A stretch of DNA of 20,638 nt from an uncultured Fusobacterium sp. (GTDB lineage Bacteria > Fusobacteriota > Fusobacteriia > Fusobacteriales > Fusobacteriaceae), in NCBI GenBank assembly GCA_900543175.1, contig UQQO01000024.1, forward strand, positions 1 to 20,638, read 5' to 3'. Numbering within the stretch: the first letter of the stretch is position 1; each line of letters begins with the position of its first letter. Positions 1 to 7,508 of this stretch are shown here, in pieces. The notes beneath the pieces are model-generated. The model did no database searches, was not told where the DNA came from, and saw nothing but the letters and a program-made list of their open reading frames with translations. The translations under genes were made by a program, and so were the position numbers.

Positions 1-68
1 ATAAAAAGTTTATCTAAAAATATACAAAAAAATAATTTCTTATATGGAAAAATATAATGTGATAAATA

Positions 69-96
69 TTGAAATTTATAAAAGAAATTGTATAAT
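69..96 (+). promoter_or_regulatory. Sigma-70-type promoter for the AEC permease
   Basis: A TTGAAA box (69-74) is separated by 16 bases from a perfect TATAAT (91-96). The ATG at 132 follows about 35 bases downstream, with a GGAGGG ribosome binding site at 123-128. The match is good, but the surrounding DNA is extremely AT-rich, so chance matches are possible. Confidence 0.55.
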
Positions 97-131
97 AAAA
101 ATGAAAGTTTTTATCAAAATTTGGAGGGAAA

Positions 132-1028
132 ATGTTAGAGATAATATTAGAAAAATTATTGCCAATATTTTTATTTTTTACAATAGGGTACATTTTAAAA
201 ATTATGAATATTTTAAAAAAGGAAGAAGCATCAGTACTGTTAAAGCTTGTATTTTATCTTCTAAGCCCAGCAGTAATTATACTTTCAGTAAGTGGAATGA
301 AGTTAGAAAGAGAACTGTTATTATATCCAATATCTGCACTATGTATACATGCTTTTATGATACCAACAGGACTTTTTTTGTCAAAGTTAATAAAATTAAA
401 CGAGGACGAGAGAAAAGTCTTTCGTGGAGCTACCTTGATAATGAATATGACTTTTATTTTACCATTTTTTATAGTATTTTTTGGAGAGAAAAATTTATAT
501 CTATTATCTCTATTTGATGCAGGGAATTTAGTTATAGTTACAACTGTTGTCTATTCAATTTTTGTTTCATCTAAAGAGGATACAGCAATGGATAAAGTAA
601 AGAAACTTCTAAAATCTCCTCTTATAATTGCATTGATAATTGGATTTGTATTGAATATTACAGGATTAAAACTCCCAAGAGGAATAGAGATTACAATGCA
701 AGAGATAGCAGAGATGACAGGGACACTTATTATGATAGCATTGGGAGCTTATTTTACTCCTAAGTTTAAAAAATTGAAGCTAAGTTTAATAATAGTAGCA
801 ATAAAAGTTATAGGGATATTGATAGCTACATTTATAATAGGAAAATTTCTTCCTATTGATGAGATGGGAAGAAAGATAATGCTATTAGGTGCATTTTCTC
901 CAGTTGGAAATAATATTTTGACTTTTGTTTTTGTAACAGATGGAGATATGGAATTGGCAATAAATGTAGTATCTCTTTCAATAATACTAAGTTTTATAAA
1001 TGTATCACTTTTATTAGTTTTAAGTTAA
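132..1028 (+). CDS. AEC-family (auxin efflux carrier-like) membrane permease
   Basis: This is a very hydrophobic 298-residue protein with about ten predicted membrane segments, the usual size and pattern for the AEC (Mem_trans) family of secondary transporters. Bacterial members export or import small organic acids such as malate or malonate, but the substrate cannot be read from sequence. Visible family-like features are the N-terminal pattern around residues 13-30, a conserved SPA near residues 45-50, and the C-terminal segment near residues 255-298 (SPVGNN, then a charged DGDMELA stretch before the last helix). The ATG at 132 is supported by GGAGGG just upstream and a TTGAAA/TATAAT promoter. 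It stands alone and converges on an IclR regulator. The family assignment is fairly firm; the substrate is unknown. Confidence 0.8.
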   Translation: MLEIILEKLLPIFLFFTIGYILKIMNILKKEEASVLLKLVFYLLSPAVIILSVSGMKLERELLLYPISALCIHAFMIPTGLFLSKLIKLNEDERKVFRGATLIMNMTFILPFFIVFFGEKNLYLLSLFDAGNLVIVTTVVYSIFVSSKEDTAMDKVKKLLKSPLIIALIIGFVLNITGLKLPRGIEITMQEIAEMTGTLIMIALGAYFTPKFKKLKLSLIIVAIKVIGILIATFIIGKFLPIDEMGRKIMLLGAFSPVGNNILTFVFVTDGDMELAINVVSLSIILSFINVSLLLVLS

Positions 1029-1329
1029 AGTTATTTATAATTTATCTAGTTAAGCTAAGTTTTCTAGCACATCGCTAGGTTTTGACAAAGTACCTTTGTA
1101 TTTAGTGATTATTAGTCAAGTTAAGTTATCAAAACTTATATTTTAAATATCAGCTAAATTTCATGTCGTAGAATAAAGAGAGAGTAATACTCATCTGACT
1201 AAAATTCTGAAACTCGACTTCGTCTCAAACACGTCAGAATTTTTAGTGTCAGATTTCGTAACTCTCTCTAATATTCTTCTCCAAATTCCATTTTAGCTGA
1301 TATTAGAATAAATTATAATTAAGTAATTG
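1029..1329. other. Gene-free stretch between convergent genes
   Basis: No coding frame with a ribosome binding site is visible. The left third (about 1050-1140) holds small inverted repeats: CTAGC/GCTAG at about 1069-1083, ACAAAG/CTTTGT at about 1085-1099, and TAAGTTTT pairing with AAAACTTA near 1131-1138. The right half is the long palindrome listed separately. Neither end has a standard GC stem followed by a T run, so these hairpins may serve as the transcription ends for the two facing genes. That role is inference. Confidence 0.5.
1146..1304. repeat. Long imperfect inverted repeat (about 159 bp palindrome)
   Basis: The outer arms are a perfect 13-base match (AATATCAGCTAAA at 1146-1158 against its complement at 1292-1304). 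Further in, AGAGAGAGT (1177-1185) pairs with ACTCTCTCT (1261-1269). TCTGACTAAAATTCTGA (1194-1210) pairs with TCAGAATTTTTAGTGTCAGA (1234-1253) with a three-base bulge. The central loop, about 1211-1233, contains a small GACTTCGTC palindrome. The whole could fold into one long interrupted hairpin on either strand. Such an element could be a miniature repeat (MITE-like), a structured RNA or a bidirectional terminator. The pairing is seen directly; the identity is not known. Confidence 0.7.
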
Positions 1330-2088
1330 TTATTTATTAAAGTAATCCAACCTTTTAGAGATTTCATCACAAGCTTTTCTCATCTCTTTTACAATTTTAC
1401 TTGCTCTTTCATCTGGCAAAGAATCTGGAAAACAAGGACAACTAACAGCAGCAATAATCCTATTTTTTTTATCTAAGATAGGAACAGCAACAGCTTTAAT
1501 ATTTTTTGAATGCTCCATATTATCAAAGGATAATTTATTTATATTAATCTTTAAAAGTTCTTTTTTTAACTCCTCTCTATCTGTAATAGTGTTTTCTGTG
1601 TAACGAGGAAGGGTAGTATCTAAAAGTTTATTTAGACGACTTTCACTTAGTTGGCAGATTAAAAGCTTACTTGCAGCACCTGCATGGAGTGGGAAAATAG
1701 CATTTTCAGATACAGAAATTTTTATAAAATCACTACTTTCAACTTTAGCAATACTTCTTATCTTATCTTCATCCAAAACACTTATTTTAAAAGTTTCCTT
1801 AAATTTTAAAGAAAGCTCTTCAAGATAAGGATAGGATATATTTTTTATTAAAGTATATCTTTCATGTTTTGTTGAAAAAAAGTAAAATATCTCTCCAAGT
1901 TTATACTTTTTATTTTCAAAACTTAAATATTTTAGCTCAGTAAGAACAGCTAATAATCTATTTGTAGTAGCTTTAGGGATATTTAACTCTTTTGAGATTT
2001 CACTTTGAGTTGCAGAATCTTTATAATATAGATATTTGAATATTTTATCAGCTTTTTCTATAGCTGGAACTTTTTTTTCAGCAGTCAT
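1330..2088 (-). CDS. IclR-family transcriptional regulator
   Basis: This is a 252-residue regulator of typical IclR length. Residues about 10-60 form the N-terminal winged helix-turn-helix (SEISKELNIPKATTNRLL is the recognition region). Residues about 80-250 form the effector-binding domain, recognised by FPLHAGAASKLLI (132-144), the AVPILD strand (201-206) and the C-terminal SCPCFPDSLPDE segment. A possible GTG start nine bases upstream lies inside the Shine-Dalgarno sequence AGGTGAG, so the ATG at 2088 is the better start. Family members sense small acids or sugar derivatives and often control an adjacent gene. The divergent GntR gene and the convergent AEC permease are the candidate targets. 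The ligand is unknown. Confidence 0.85.
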   Translation of the reverse strand: MTAEKKVPAIEKADKIFKYLYYKDSATQSEISKELNIPKATTNRLLAVLTELKYLSFENKKYKLGEIFYFFSTKHERYTLIKNISYPYLEELSLKFKETFKISVLDEDKIRSIAKVESSDFIKISVSENAIFPLHAGAASKLLICQLSESRLNKLLDTTLPRYTENTITDREELKKELLKININKLSFDNMEHSKNIKAVAVPILDKKNRIIAAVSCPCFPDSLPDERASKIVKEMRKACDEISKRLDYFNK

Positions 2089-2130
2089 AATACTCACCTA
2101 ATCGTCAAATTTTTTAAATAATATATCTAT

Positions 2131-2159
2131 ATTATACTATGAAAATTCAATAGATGGAA
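2131..2159 (-). promoter_or_regulatory. Possible promoter of the IclR gene
   Basis: On the minus strand a perfect TATAAT lies at 2131-2136, with a poor -35 (TTCCAT, 2154-2159) at 17-base spacing. The -35 overlaps one arm of the operator-like inverted repeat at 2155-2176, as expected for autoregulation. The -10 is good and the -35 is weak. Confidence 0.4.
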
Positions 2160-2176
2160 CAAAAATAGAGTTTCTA
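2155..2176. promoter_or_regulatory. Operator-like inverted repeat, possible IclR site
   Basis: TGGAAC (2155-2160) and GTTTCTA (2170-2176) form an imperfect inverted repeat around a 9-base spacer. Its shape resembles known IclR/KdgR-type sites (TGGAA...TTTCCA, TGAAAC...GTTTCA). Its place at the -35 of the IclR gene suggests autoregulation. This is inference from position and shape. Confidence 0.3.
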
Positions 2177-2195
2177 TAAAAAATAAACAAAAAAA

Positions 2196-2239
2196 TAGAC
2201 AAAGAGAGATAGAAAAATAAAAAAACTTGCATTTGTCTA
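2196..2239. promoter_or_regulatory. TAGACAAA / TTTGTCTA inverted pair, possible GntR operator
   Basis: TAGACAAA (2196-2203) and its exact complement TTTGTCTA (2232-2239) are 28 bases apart. The second arm sits between the proposed -35 and -10 of the GntR gene. Known HutC-type GntR regulators (for example NagR) bind sites built on GTCTAGAC-like half-sites, which this word resembles. The same TAGACAA word occurs three times in the nucleoside operon leader. Binding is not shown. Confidence 0.35.
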
Positions 2240-2253
2240 AAAAATAGTATAAA
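2227..2253 (+). promoter_or_regulatory. Possible promoter of the GntR gene
   Basis: TTGCAT (2227-2232) precedes TATAAA (2248-2253) at a short 15-base spacing, about 50 bases before the start codon. The boxes are recognisable but the spacing is suboptimal, which may fit a weak, regulated promoter. Confidence 0.35.
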
Positions 2254-2303
2254 TTTTATTTATAGATGGGGTTATAAATATGAAGAAATGGGGGAAAAAT
2301 TAG

Positions 2304-3041
2304 ATGGAAGAAAAAGAGAATAAAGAATTAGAGAAAAAAAAGAAAAAATTAAGATATGTGGGAGTATATGATAGTATATATGAAAAAATAAAAGATGGAG
2401 AGTTTGAAGATAGATTACCAGCAGAACCAGAATTAGCAAAGCTTATGGGAGTGAGTAGAATGACTTTAAGACAGGCACTTACTCTTTTAAGAGAGGATGG
2501 AATAATAAAAAATATTCAAGGAAAGGGAAACTTTATAATAAGTGATGGTGTTAAATGGGAGAAAGGGCTAGAAACATTTGGACATCCTGTGTATGATTCT
2601 TTAAATGATATTATTGATGAAGTGGAATTTCAATTTAGAATAGAGCCTTCAACAGATTACACTAATAAAGTTTTAGAAAGAAAGACTCCAGTTATTATTT
2701 TTGCTGATAGATGGTATAAATCTAAGGGAGTGGCTAAGGCATATACACTTTCAATTTTACCAGTAGAGACAATAAAAGAGAGAGAGATAGACTTAAATAA
2801 TTCAGAGGAGTTACTTAAATATTTAGAAAAAGAGCTCTACGAAGAGGCTAGACACTCAAATTTAAAACTGATTTACTCTGAATCTGGCAACTTTTCAGCT
2901 ATAAAATATAAGATATCAGAGAGCAATAAATGTTATTTAGTAACTGAAAGTTTATACAGTAAAAATAAGTATCCAGAGGTTCATAATAAGCATTATCTGC
3001 CAATAGAGCATTCACATATAGAGATAAATAGAAAAATATAA
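2304..3041 (+). CDS. GntR-family (HutC/UTRA) transcriptional regulator
   Basis: This is a 245-residue repressor-type protein. After a lysine- and glutamate-rich N-terminus (residues 1-17), residues about 18-82 are the GntR winged helix-turn-helix. The hallmark is LPAEPELAKLMGVSRMTLRQAL (38-59) followed by the wing IQGKGNFI (71-78). Residues about 100-240 have the length and strand pattern of a UTRA ligand-binding domain, placing it in the HutC group whose ligands are often sugar phosphates, amino acids or nucleoside-like metabolites. The start is supported by GGGGG nine bases upstream. An in-frame ATG at 2280 runs into a TAG before this start, so it is excluded. It diverges from the IclR gene. 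Targets are unknown; a link to the nucleoside operon is only suggested by shared TAGACAA words. Confidence 0.85.
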   Translation: MEEKENKELEKKKKKLRYVGVYDSIYEKIKDGEFEDRLPAEPELAKLMGVSRMTLRQALTLLREDGIIKNIQGKGNFIISDGVKWEKGLETFGHPVYDSLNDIIDEVEFQFRIEPSTDYTNKVLERKTPVIIFADRWYKSKGVAKAYTLSILPVETIKEREIDLNNSEELLKYLEKELYEEARHSNLKLIYSESGNFSAIKYKISESNKCYLVTESLYSKNKYPEVHNKHYLPIEHSHIEINRKI

Positions 3042-3051
3042 TTTTAACAAT

Positions 3052-3103
3052 AAAAAGAGCTGTGCAAACCAACATAATGTTGATTTACAACAGCTCCTTT
3101 TAT
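3052..3103. terminator. Bidirectional intrinsic terminator
   Basis: GAGCTGT (3057-3063) pairs with ACAGCTC (3090-3096). The stem continues inward with two mismatches and a bulge to CAACA/TGTTG around a TAA loop. It is flanked by A-rich sequence on the left and CCTTTTATTT on the right, so it works on both strands, ending the GntR gene from the left and fprA from the right. Confidence 0.85.
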
Positions 3104-3129
3104 TTATATAACAGGATTGCTATTAAGAC

Positions 3130-4332
3130 CTATTTCATAGAGTTGATAATACTGTCAACTAAAGTATCCATCTCTCCAATTTGCTCAGCTGTCATTGAAG
3201 AAGTTAGAGTTACTTTTTCATCAAGCACAGTCATATTTCTCATATTTTCTAAAAATTCACGCATTAATCTTCCAGACTCACAAGCCCAAGAACCATTTTC
3301 AAGGATAGCAAAAGTTCTATTTTGAACATTAAGAGCTTTCATATCCATTAGATAGTTGTGCATTAATGGATAAATTCCTAAGTTGTAAGTAACAGAAGCT
3401 AATACTACATTACTATATTTAAATGTTTCAGAGATAAGTTGAGATATATGAGTTTTAGAAACATCATACATTACAACATTATTCATTCCTTTTTCAACTA
3501 ATTTAGAAGCTAGAACTGATGCTGCATTTTCAGTATTTCCATACATTGAAGCATATACAATCATAACTCCTTTTTCTTCAGGCTCATATCTACTCCATTT
3601 ATCATATTTATCAATGAAGTATCCAAGGTTATTACGCCATACTGGACCATGTAAAGGACAAACAATTTTAATATCTATACCAGCAGCTTTTTTAAGTAGA
3701 GCTTGAACATGAGGTCCATATTTTCCAACTATATTTGTGTAGTAACGTCTAGCATCGTCAATCCAATCACGATCGAAATTAACTTCATCATTAAATAGTT
3801 TTCCATCTAATGCTCCAAATGAACCGAAAGCATCTGCACTGAATAGAACTCCATTAGTAGTATCAAAACTTACCATAGCTTCTGGCCAGTGTACCATAGG
3901 AGCAGCAACAAATAGTATCTCATGTTTTCCGAAAGATTTTTTATCTCCTTCTTTTACAACTTCAGTTTTTGAGCTGTCAATATGGAATCCAAATTGATTC
4001 ATAAAGTAGAATGCTTTTTCACTACTAATAACTTTAACTTTTGGATAACGTAGCATAACTTCCTCTATCATAGCAGCATGATCAGGCTCCATATGATTAA
4101 TAACCATATAATCAAGAGGTCTACCATCTAAAACATGTTCTAAATTTTCTAAGAATTGACGTCCAATAGACCAATCAACAGTATCAAAAAGAACAGTTTT
4201 CTTATCTAAAAGTAAGTATGAGTTGTATGAAACTCCACGAGGGATTGGGTGTATATTTTCAAATAGATGAAGACGGTGATCATCTCCTCCTATCCAATAT
4301 AAATCTTCAGTTACTTTTCTAACATTATACAT
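3130..4332 (-). CDS. fprA: Flavodiiron protein (A-type flavoprotein), O2/NO reductase
   Basis: This is a 400-residue cytoplasmic flavodiiron protein of standard two-domain length. Residues 1-250 are the metallo-beta-lactamase-like domain with a full set of diiron ligands: H80-x-E82-x-D84-H85, H148, D167 and H228. Residues about 256-400 are the flavodoxin domain that binds FMN, beginning with MIVYASMYGNTENAA. These enzymes reduce O2 to water or NO to N2O with electrons usually delivered by rubredoxin, protecting anaerobes from oxidative or nitrosative stress. It has no rubredoxin domain of its own. The gene just upstream in the same unit, 39 bases away, ends in one, which suggests a direct partner. 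The ATG at 4332 follows a strong AAGGAGG. O2 versus NO preference cannot be read here. Confidence 0.95.
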   Translation of the reverse strand: MYNVRKVTEDLYWIGGDDHRLHLFENIHPIPRGVSYNSYLLLDKKTVLFDTVDWSIGRQFLENLEHVLDGRPLDYMVINHMEPDHAAMIEEVMLRYPKVKVISSEKAFYFMNQFGFHIDSSKTEVVKEGDKKSFGKHEILFVAAPMVHWPEAMVSFDTTNGVLFSADAFGSFGALDGKLFNDEVNFDRDWIDDARRYYTNIVGKYGPHVQALLKKAAGIDIKIVCPLHGPVWRNNLGYFIDKYDKWSRYEPEEKGVMIVYASMYGNTENAASVLASKLVEKGMNNVVMYDVSKTHISQLISETFKYSNVVLASVTYNLGIYPLMHNYLMDMKALNVQNRTFAILENGSWACESGRLMREFLENMRNMTVLDEKVTLTSSMTAEQIGEMDTLVDSIINSMK

Positions 4333-4371
4333 GAATAATTCCTCCTTAATTTACAAGACTATGAAAAAAAT

Positions 4372-6285
4372 TTAAGCTTCTATAAATTGATCCTTTTCTT
4401 CTCCACATAGAGGACAGATCCAATCTTCAGGTAATTTATTAAATAGAGTACCTGGATCTACACCATTTTCTTCATCTCCAATAGCAGGGTCATAAACATA
4501 TCCACAACCATTACATACATGAAGAGGATAGCTAGGTGCAGGTTTTTTAGGGATGTTTCTTTTCATTTTTTTCATAGGAGGAGCATCTTTTTTAGGCTCT
4601 CCATTATCTAAAGCAGCAGTTAAAAGAGGAAGTACTTCTTTTAAGTCTCCAACAATTCCATAGTCAGCATTTTTAAATATTGCTGCATTAGGGTTTGTAT
4701 TAATAGCTACAATAGTAGTTGCATCTTTAATTCCTTTTAGATGTTGTCCAGCTCCAGAGATACCACAAGCTATATAAAGGTTTCCATTAAATTTTTGTCC
4801 AGACATACCAACATAACGGTTAAGAGGAACATATTTTAAAGTTTCAGCTACTGGTCTAGAAGATCCAATAGCAGCTCCAGCTTGAACAGCTAAATCTTCA
4901 ATAAGTTTCATATTTTCCTTTTCACCAATTCCCATTCCAGCACTAACTATACGATCAGCCATAGCAATAGGAGTATCTAATGGAATACCAACTGTAAAGT
5001 CATATCCATCAGCTTTTAAAGCTTCTACAAGAGCATTAACTTTATCTTTCATATCTCCATCTTTAAACATTATATTTTTACGTAAACCTGTTGCATGTCC
5101 TTTAGCTGAAGGTTTTTTAGGTCCTGAAGAGTTAGCTTTAGGCATCTTTCCAATTAGATGAGATGCGATAACTATTCTTTGAATTTCATTAGTTCCTTCA
5201 TAGATAGTACAGATTTTAGCATCACGATAAGCACGTTCAACTTCCATACCTTTAAGATATCCATTTCCTCCGAAGATTTGAAGTGCATCATTAACAACTT
5301 CTAGACAGATATCAGATGTATATTGTTTTGCCATTGCAGATTCCATTCCAAATGGTTCATGTTGATCTTTTAATTCAGCAGAGCTATAAACTAAGAATCT
5401 AGCACATCTTAATTTTGTAGCCATATCAGCTAATTTGAAAGATATAACTTGTTGATGAGCAATAGGCATTCCAAATTGTTCTCTCTCTTTTGCATATTCA
5501 AGAGCATTTTCAAAAGCACCTTGAGCAATTCCTAAAGCTTGAGCAGCAATACCTATTCTACCTCCATCAAGAGTAGCCATAGCTATTTTAAATCCTTGTC
5601 CCTCTTTTCCAAGTAGGTTTTCTTTAGGAACTTTAACATTATTAAATACTAATTCAGCAGTTGAAGAAGAACGAATACCCATTTTGTCATAGTGAGTACC
5701 AAATGTAAATCCTTCCCAACCTTTTTCAACGATAAAAGCACTTATTCCTCTTGTTCCAATATCAGGAGTAGTTACAGCGAAGATTACATATGTATCAGCT
5801 TTGTCAGCATTAGTTATAAATATTTTTCCACCATTAAGAATGTAATGATCTCCTTCTAAAACAGCAGTTGTTTCAGTACCACCAGCATCACTACCAGCAT
5901 TTGGTTCTGTTAATCCAAAAGCACCAAGTTTTTCTCCTTTAGCTAGAGGAACAAGATATTTCTGTTTTTGTTCTTCAGTACCAAAAGCATAAATAGGATA
6001 TGATCCAAGAGATACATGGGCAGAAAGAATAACTCCAGTTCCTCCATCAACTCTTGAAAGTTCTTCAACAGCAATAGCATAACTTAAAGTATCAAGCCCA
6101 GCTCCACCATATTCCTTTGGATAAGGTAGTCCCATCATTCCCATTTCACCAAATTTTTTAATAGCCTCTGTAGGGAATTCATTTTGTTGATCAAGCATAA
6201 AAGCTATAGGTTTAACTTCTGTTTCTGCAAATTCTCTCACTTTTGCACGTAAAGCTTCATGTTGTTCTGTTGTCTTAAATAACAT
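4372..6285 (-). CDS. Acyl-CoA dehydrogenase / EtfA C-terminal domain / rubredoxin fusion
   Basis: This is a 637-residue three-part electron transfer enzyme. Residues 1-380 are a complete short-chain acyl-CoA dehydrogenase, with the signature [13 protein letters not shown] (124-136), the FAD/substrate segment [13 protein letters not shown] (202-214) and the catalytic base E363 in [10 protein letters not shown]. After a Ser/Pro/Lys linker, residues about 408-560 match only the FAD-binding C-terminal part of EtfA (SSRPVAE 475-481, [33 protein letters not shown]). No EtfA N-terminal lobe or EtfB is present. A Lys/Pro-rich linker leads to a rubredoxin at about 588-637 with iron ligands C591, C594, C624 and C627. 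The likely path is acyl-CoA to FAD to FAD to rubredoxin, then onward to the FprA encoded downstream. The start follows AAGGAGG at 6293-6299. The chain length of the substrate is unknown; butyryl-CoA-like is plausible. Confidence 0.93.
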   Translation of the reverse strand: MLFKTTEQHEALRAKVREFAETEVKPIAFMLDQQNEFPTEAIKKFGEMGMMGLPYPKEYGGAGLDTLSYAIAVEELSRVDGGTGVILSAHVSLGSYPIYAFGTEEQKQKYLVPLAKGEKLGAFGLTEPNAGSDAGGTETTAVLEGDHYILNGGKIFITNADKADTYVIFAVTTPDIGTRGISAFIVEKGWEGFTFGTHYDKMGIRSSSTAELVFNNVKVPKENLLGKEGQGFKIAMATLDGGRIGIAAQALGIAQGAFENALEYAKEREQFGMPIAHQQVISFKLADMATKLRCARFLVYSSAELKDQHEPFGMESAMAKQYTSDICLEVVNDALQIFGGNGYLKGMEVERAYRDAKICTIYEGTNEIQRIVIASHLIGKMPKANSSGPKKPSAKGHATGLRKNIMFKDGDMKDKVNALVEALKADGYDFTVGIPLDTPIAMADRIVSAGMGIGEKENMKLIEDLAVQAGAAIGSSRPVAETLKYVPLNRYVGMSGQKFNGNLYIACGISGAGQHLKGIKDATTIVAINTNPNAAIFKNADYGIVGDLKEVLPLLTAALDNGEPKKDAPPMKKMKRNIPKKPAPSYPLHVCNGCGYVYDPAIGDEENGVDPGTLFNKLPEDWICPLCGEEKDQFIEA

Positions 6286-6369
6286 ATTCCTGCCTCCTTA
6301 TTGTTCCACTAATTAAAGATTTTTATAATGAGTACAAAATTACATTTTTTTTCTTTTTATTATATTTCC

Positions 6370-6398
6370 ATACTATCACTTTTTAAAAATTTTGTCAA
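6370..6398 (-). promoter_or_regulatory. Promoter of the acyl-CoA dehydrogenase/fprA unit
   Basis: On the minus strand a perfect TTGACA (6393-6398) is 17 bases from TAGTAT (6370-6375). The start codon is about 85 bases further on. A second TTGACA on the same strand at 6418-6423 has no usable -10. Confidence 0.65.
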
Positions 6399-6636
6399 CA
6401 TAAAACTAAACAAAATTTGTCAAGTAAAGTATAAATAAAAGATGATATGATCAGAATTAACATATATAAAACTAAAATTAATCATATAAAAACGACATAA
6501 TTTTATAAAAAATTAGACAACTATCATCTTAGAAAATATATTTTTTCTGAAAATAAGAGGGATATAATCTTTTACAAAAGTAGAAAATTTTGTACATTTT
6601 AAGAGCAAAATTATTGATAAAAGAGTAAGAAAAATA

Positions 6637-6664
6637 TTGACAGTATTAGGCTAAAGATGATAAT
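6637..6664 (+). promoter_or_regulatory. Promoter of the nucleoside operon
   Basis: A perfect TTGACA (6637-6642) is 16 bases from GATAAT (6659-6664); TAATAT at 18 bases is an alternative -10. Transcription would begin near 6671, directly at the first TAGACAA repeat, giving a leader of about 50 bases. Confidence 0.65.
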
Positions 6665-6672
6665 ATAAATTA

Positions 6673-6700
6673 TAGACAATTGATTAGACAAGTTAGACAA
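6673..6700 (+). repeat. Triple TAGACAA direct repeat in the nucleoside operon leader
   Basis: TAGACAA occurs at 6673-6679, 6685-6691 and 6694-6700, spaced 12 and 9 bases start to start, between the presumed transcription start and the ribosome binding site. The word matches the half-sites in front of the GntR gene. It could be an operator array or a leader RNA-binding site. The repeat is seen directly; its role is inferred. Confidence 0.55.
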
Positions 6701-6719
6701 AAATCTGGAGGTATAATTT

Positions 6720-7499
6720 ATGAAATATGCAGAAGATGGAGTTCAATATCACATAGGGATAAGACATGGAGAAGTTGGAAAGTATGTTATATTACCTGGA
6801 GATCCAAAACGTTGTGCTAAAATAGCAAAATATTTTGATAATGCAGAGTTAGTAGCTGATTCAAGAGAGTATATTACATACACTGGATATTTAGATGGAG
6901 TAAAAGTAAGTGTTACTTCAACGGGTATAGGAGGACCTTCTGCAGCAATCGCTTTAGAAGAGCTAGTAAAATCTGGAGCAGATACATTCTTACGTGTAGG
7001 TACTTGTGGAGGAATGCAACCAGAAATAATGGGTGGAGATATAGTTGTAGCAACTGGAGCTATAAGAATGGAAGGTACAAGTAGAGAGTATGCACCTATA
7101 GAGTTTCCAGCAGTAGCTGATTTAGATGTAGTAAATGCTTTTGTTAAAGCTGCTAAAGCATCTGGAAAAGATTATCATGTGGGAGTAGTTCAATGTAAAG
7201 ATTCTTTCTATGGACAACATTCACCAGAAACTAAACCAGTTAGTTATGAGTTATTAAACAAATGGGAAGCTTGGAAACGTTTAGGATGTAAAGCTTCTGA
7301 AATGGAATCTGCTGCTTTATTTGTGGTAGGAAGCCATTTAAGAGTTCGTGTTGGTTCTGCATTTTTAGTAGTAGCAAATCAAGAGAGAGAAAAATTAGGA
7401 TTAGAAAATCCAGTTGTTCATGATACAGATGCTGCTATAAGAGTAACAATAGAGGCTATTAGAAATCTGATTAAAACTGATAGTGAAGAAAAGAAATAG
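6720..7499 (+). CDS. udp: Uridine phosphorylase
   Basis: This 259-residue cytoplasmic enzyme of the nucleoside phosphorylase-I family splits uridine (and often deoxyuridine or thymidine) with phosphate into uracil and pentose-1-phosphate. Visible family residues include the phosphate site G27-D28-P29 and R31, R49, R92 and T95 in LRVGT, the STGIGGPS turn (67-74) and the EFPAVAD segment typical of Udp rather than DeoD (128-134). The ribose-binding E194-M195-E196 is present, and Q166 in SFYGQHSPE corresponds to the uracil-binding glutamine of E. coli Udp. The following arginine of the E. coli enzyme (Q-x-R) is serine here, a variant I believe also occurs in Gram-positive relatives. It is the first gene of the operon. 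The ATG at 6720 follows GGAGG at 6707-6711. Confidence 0.92.
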   Translation: MKYAEDGVQYHIGIRHGEVGKYVILPGDPKRCAKIAKYFDNAELVADSREYITYTGYLDGVKVSVTSTGIGGPSAAIALEELVKSGADTFLRVGTCGGMQPEIMGGDIVVATGAIRMEGTSREYAPIEFPAVADLDVVNAFVKAAKASGKDYHVGVVQCKDSFYGQHSPETKPVSYELLNKWEAWKRLGCKASEMESAALFVVGSHLRVRVGSAFLVVANQEREKLGLENPVVHDTDAAIRVTIEAIRNLIKTDSEEKK

Positions 7500-7508
7500 G
7501 AGAGTGGA

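Larger units (their letters stand above)
6286..6719. other. Divergent regulatory region between acyl-CoA dehydrogenase and nucleoside operons
   Basis: This 434-base non-coding stretch holds the two outward promoters listed separately. Other visible features are an isolated TATAAT at 6563-6568 with no good -35, and a perfect 7-base inverted repeat TACAAAA/TTTTGTA (6573-6579 and 6588-6594). AAGATGAT occurs at 6439-6446 and 6654-6661 and, inverted, at 6523-6530. One TAGACAA lies at 6514-6520, apart from the three in the leader. No small coding frame with a ribosome binding site is convincing. Confidence 0.6.

Noticed and set aside
44..517. 157-codon open frame overlapping the start of the AEC permease
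   Set aside because: It is out of frame with the permease, has no ribosome binding site, is not membrane-like or family-like, and is a shadow of the real gene.
2089..2097. GTG start for the IclR gene nine bases upstream
   Set aside because: The GTG is part of AGGTGAG, which is the ribosome binding site for the ATG at 2088.
3062..3325. Plus-strand frame across the terminator and the fprA 3' end
   Set aside because: It begins inside the terminator stem and runs antisense to fprA; no ribosome binding site or family signal.
6563..6568. TATAAT as a second promoter for the nucleoside operon
   Set aside because: No recognisable -35 at 16-18 bases; the TTGACA/GATAAT at 6637-6664 is much better.
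6673..6700. Riboswitch in the nucleoside operon leader
   Set aside because: The leader is only about 50 bases with no stable hairpin; the repeats are direct, not pairing.
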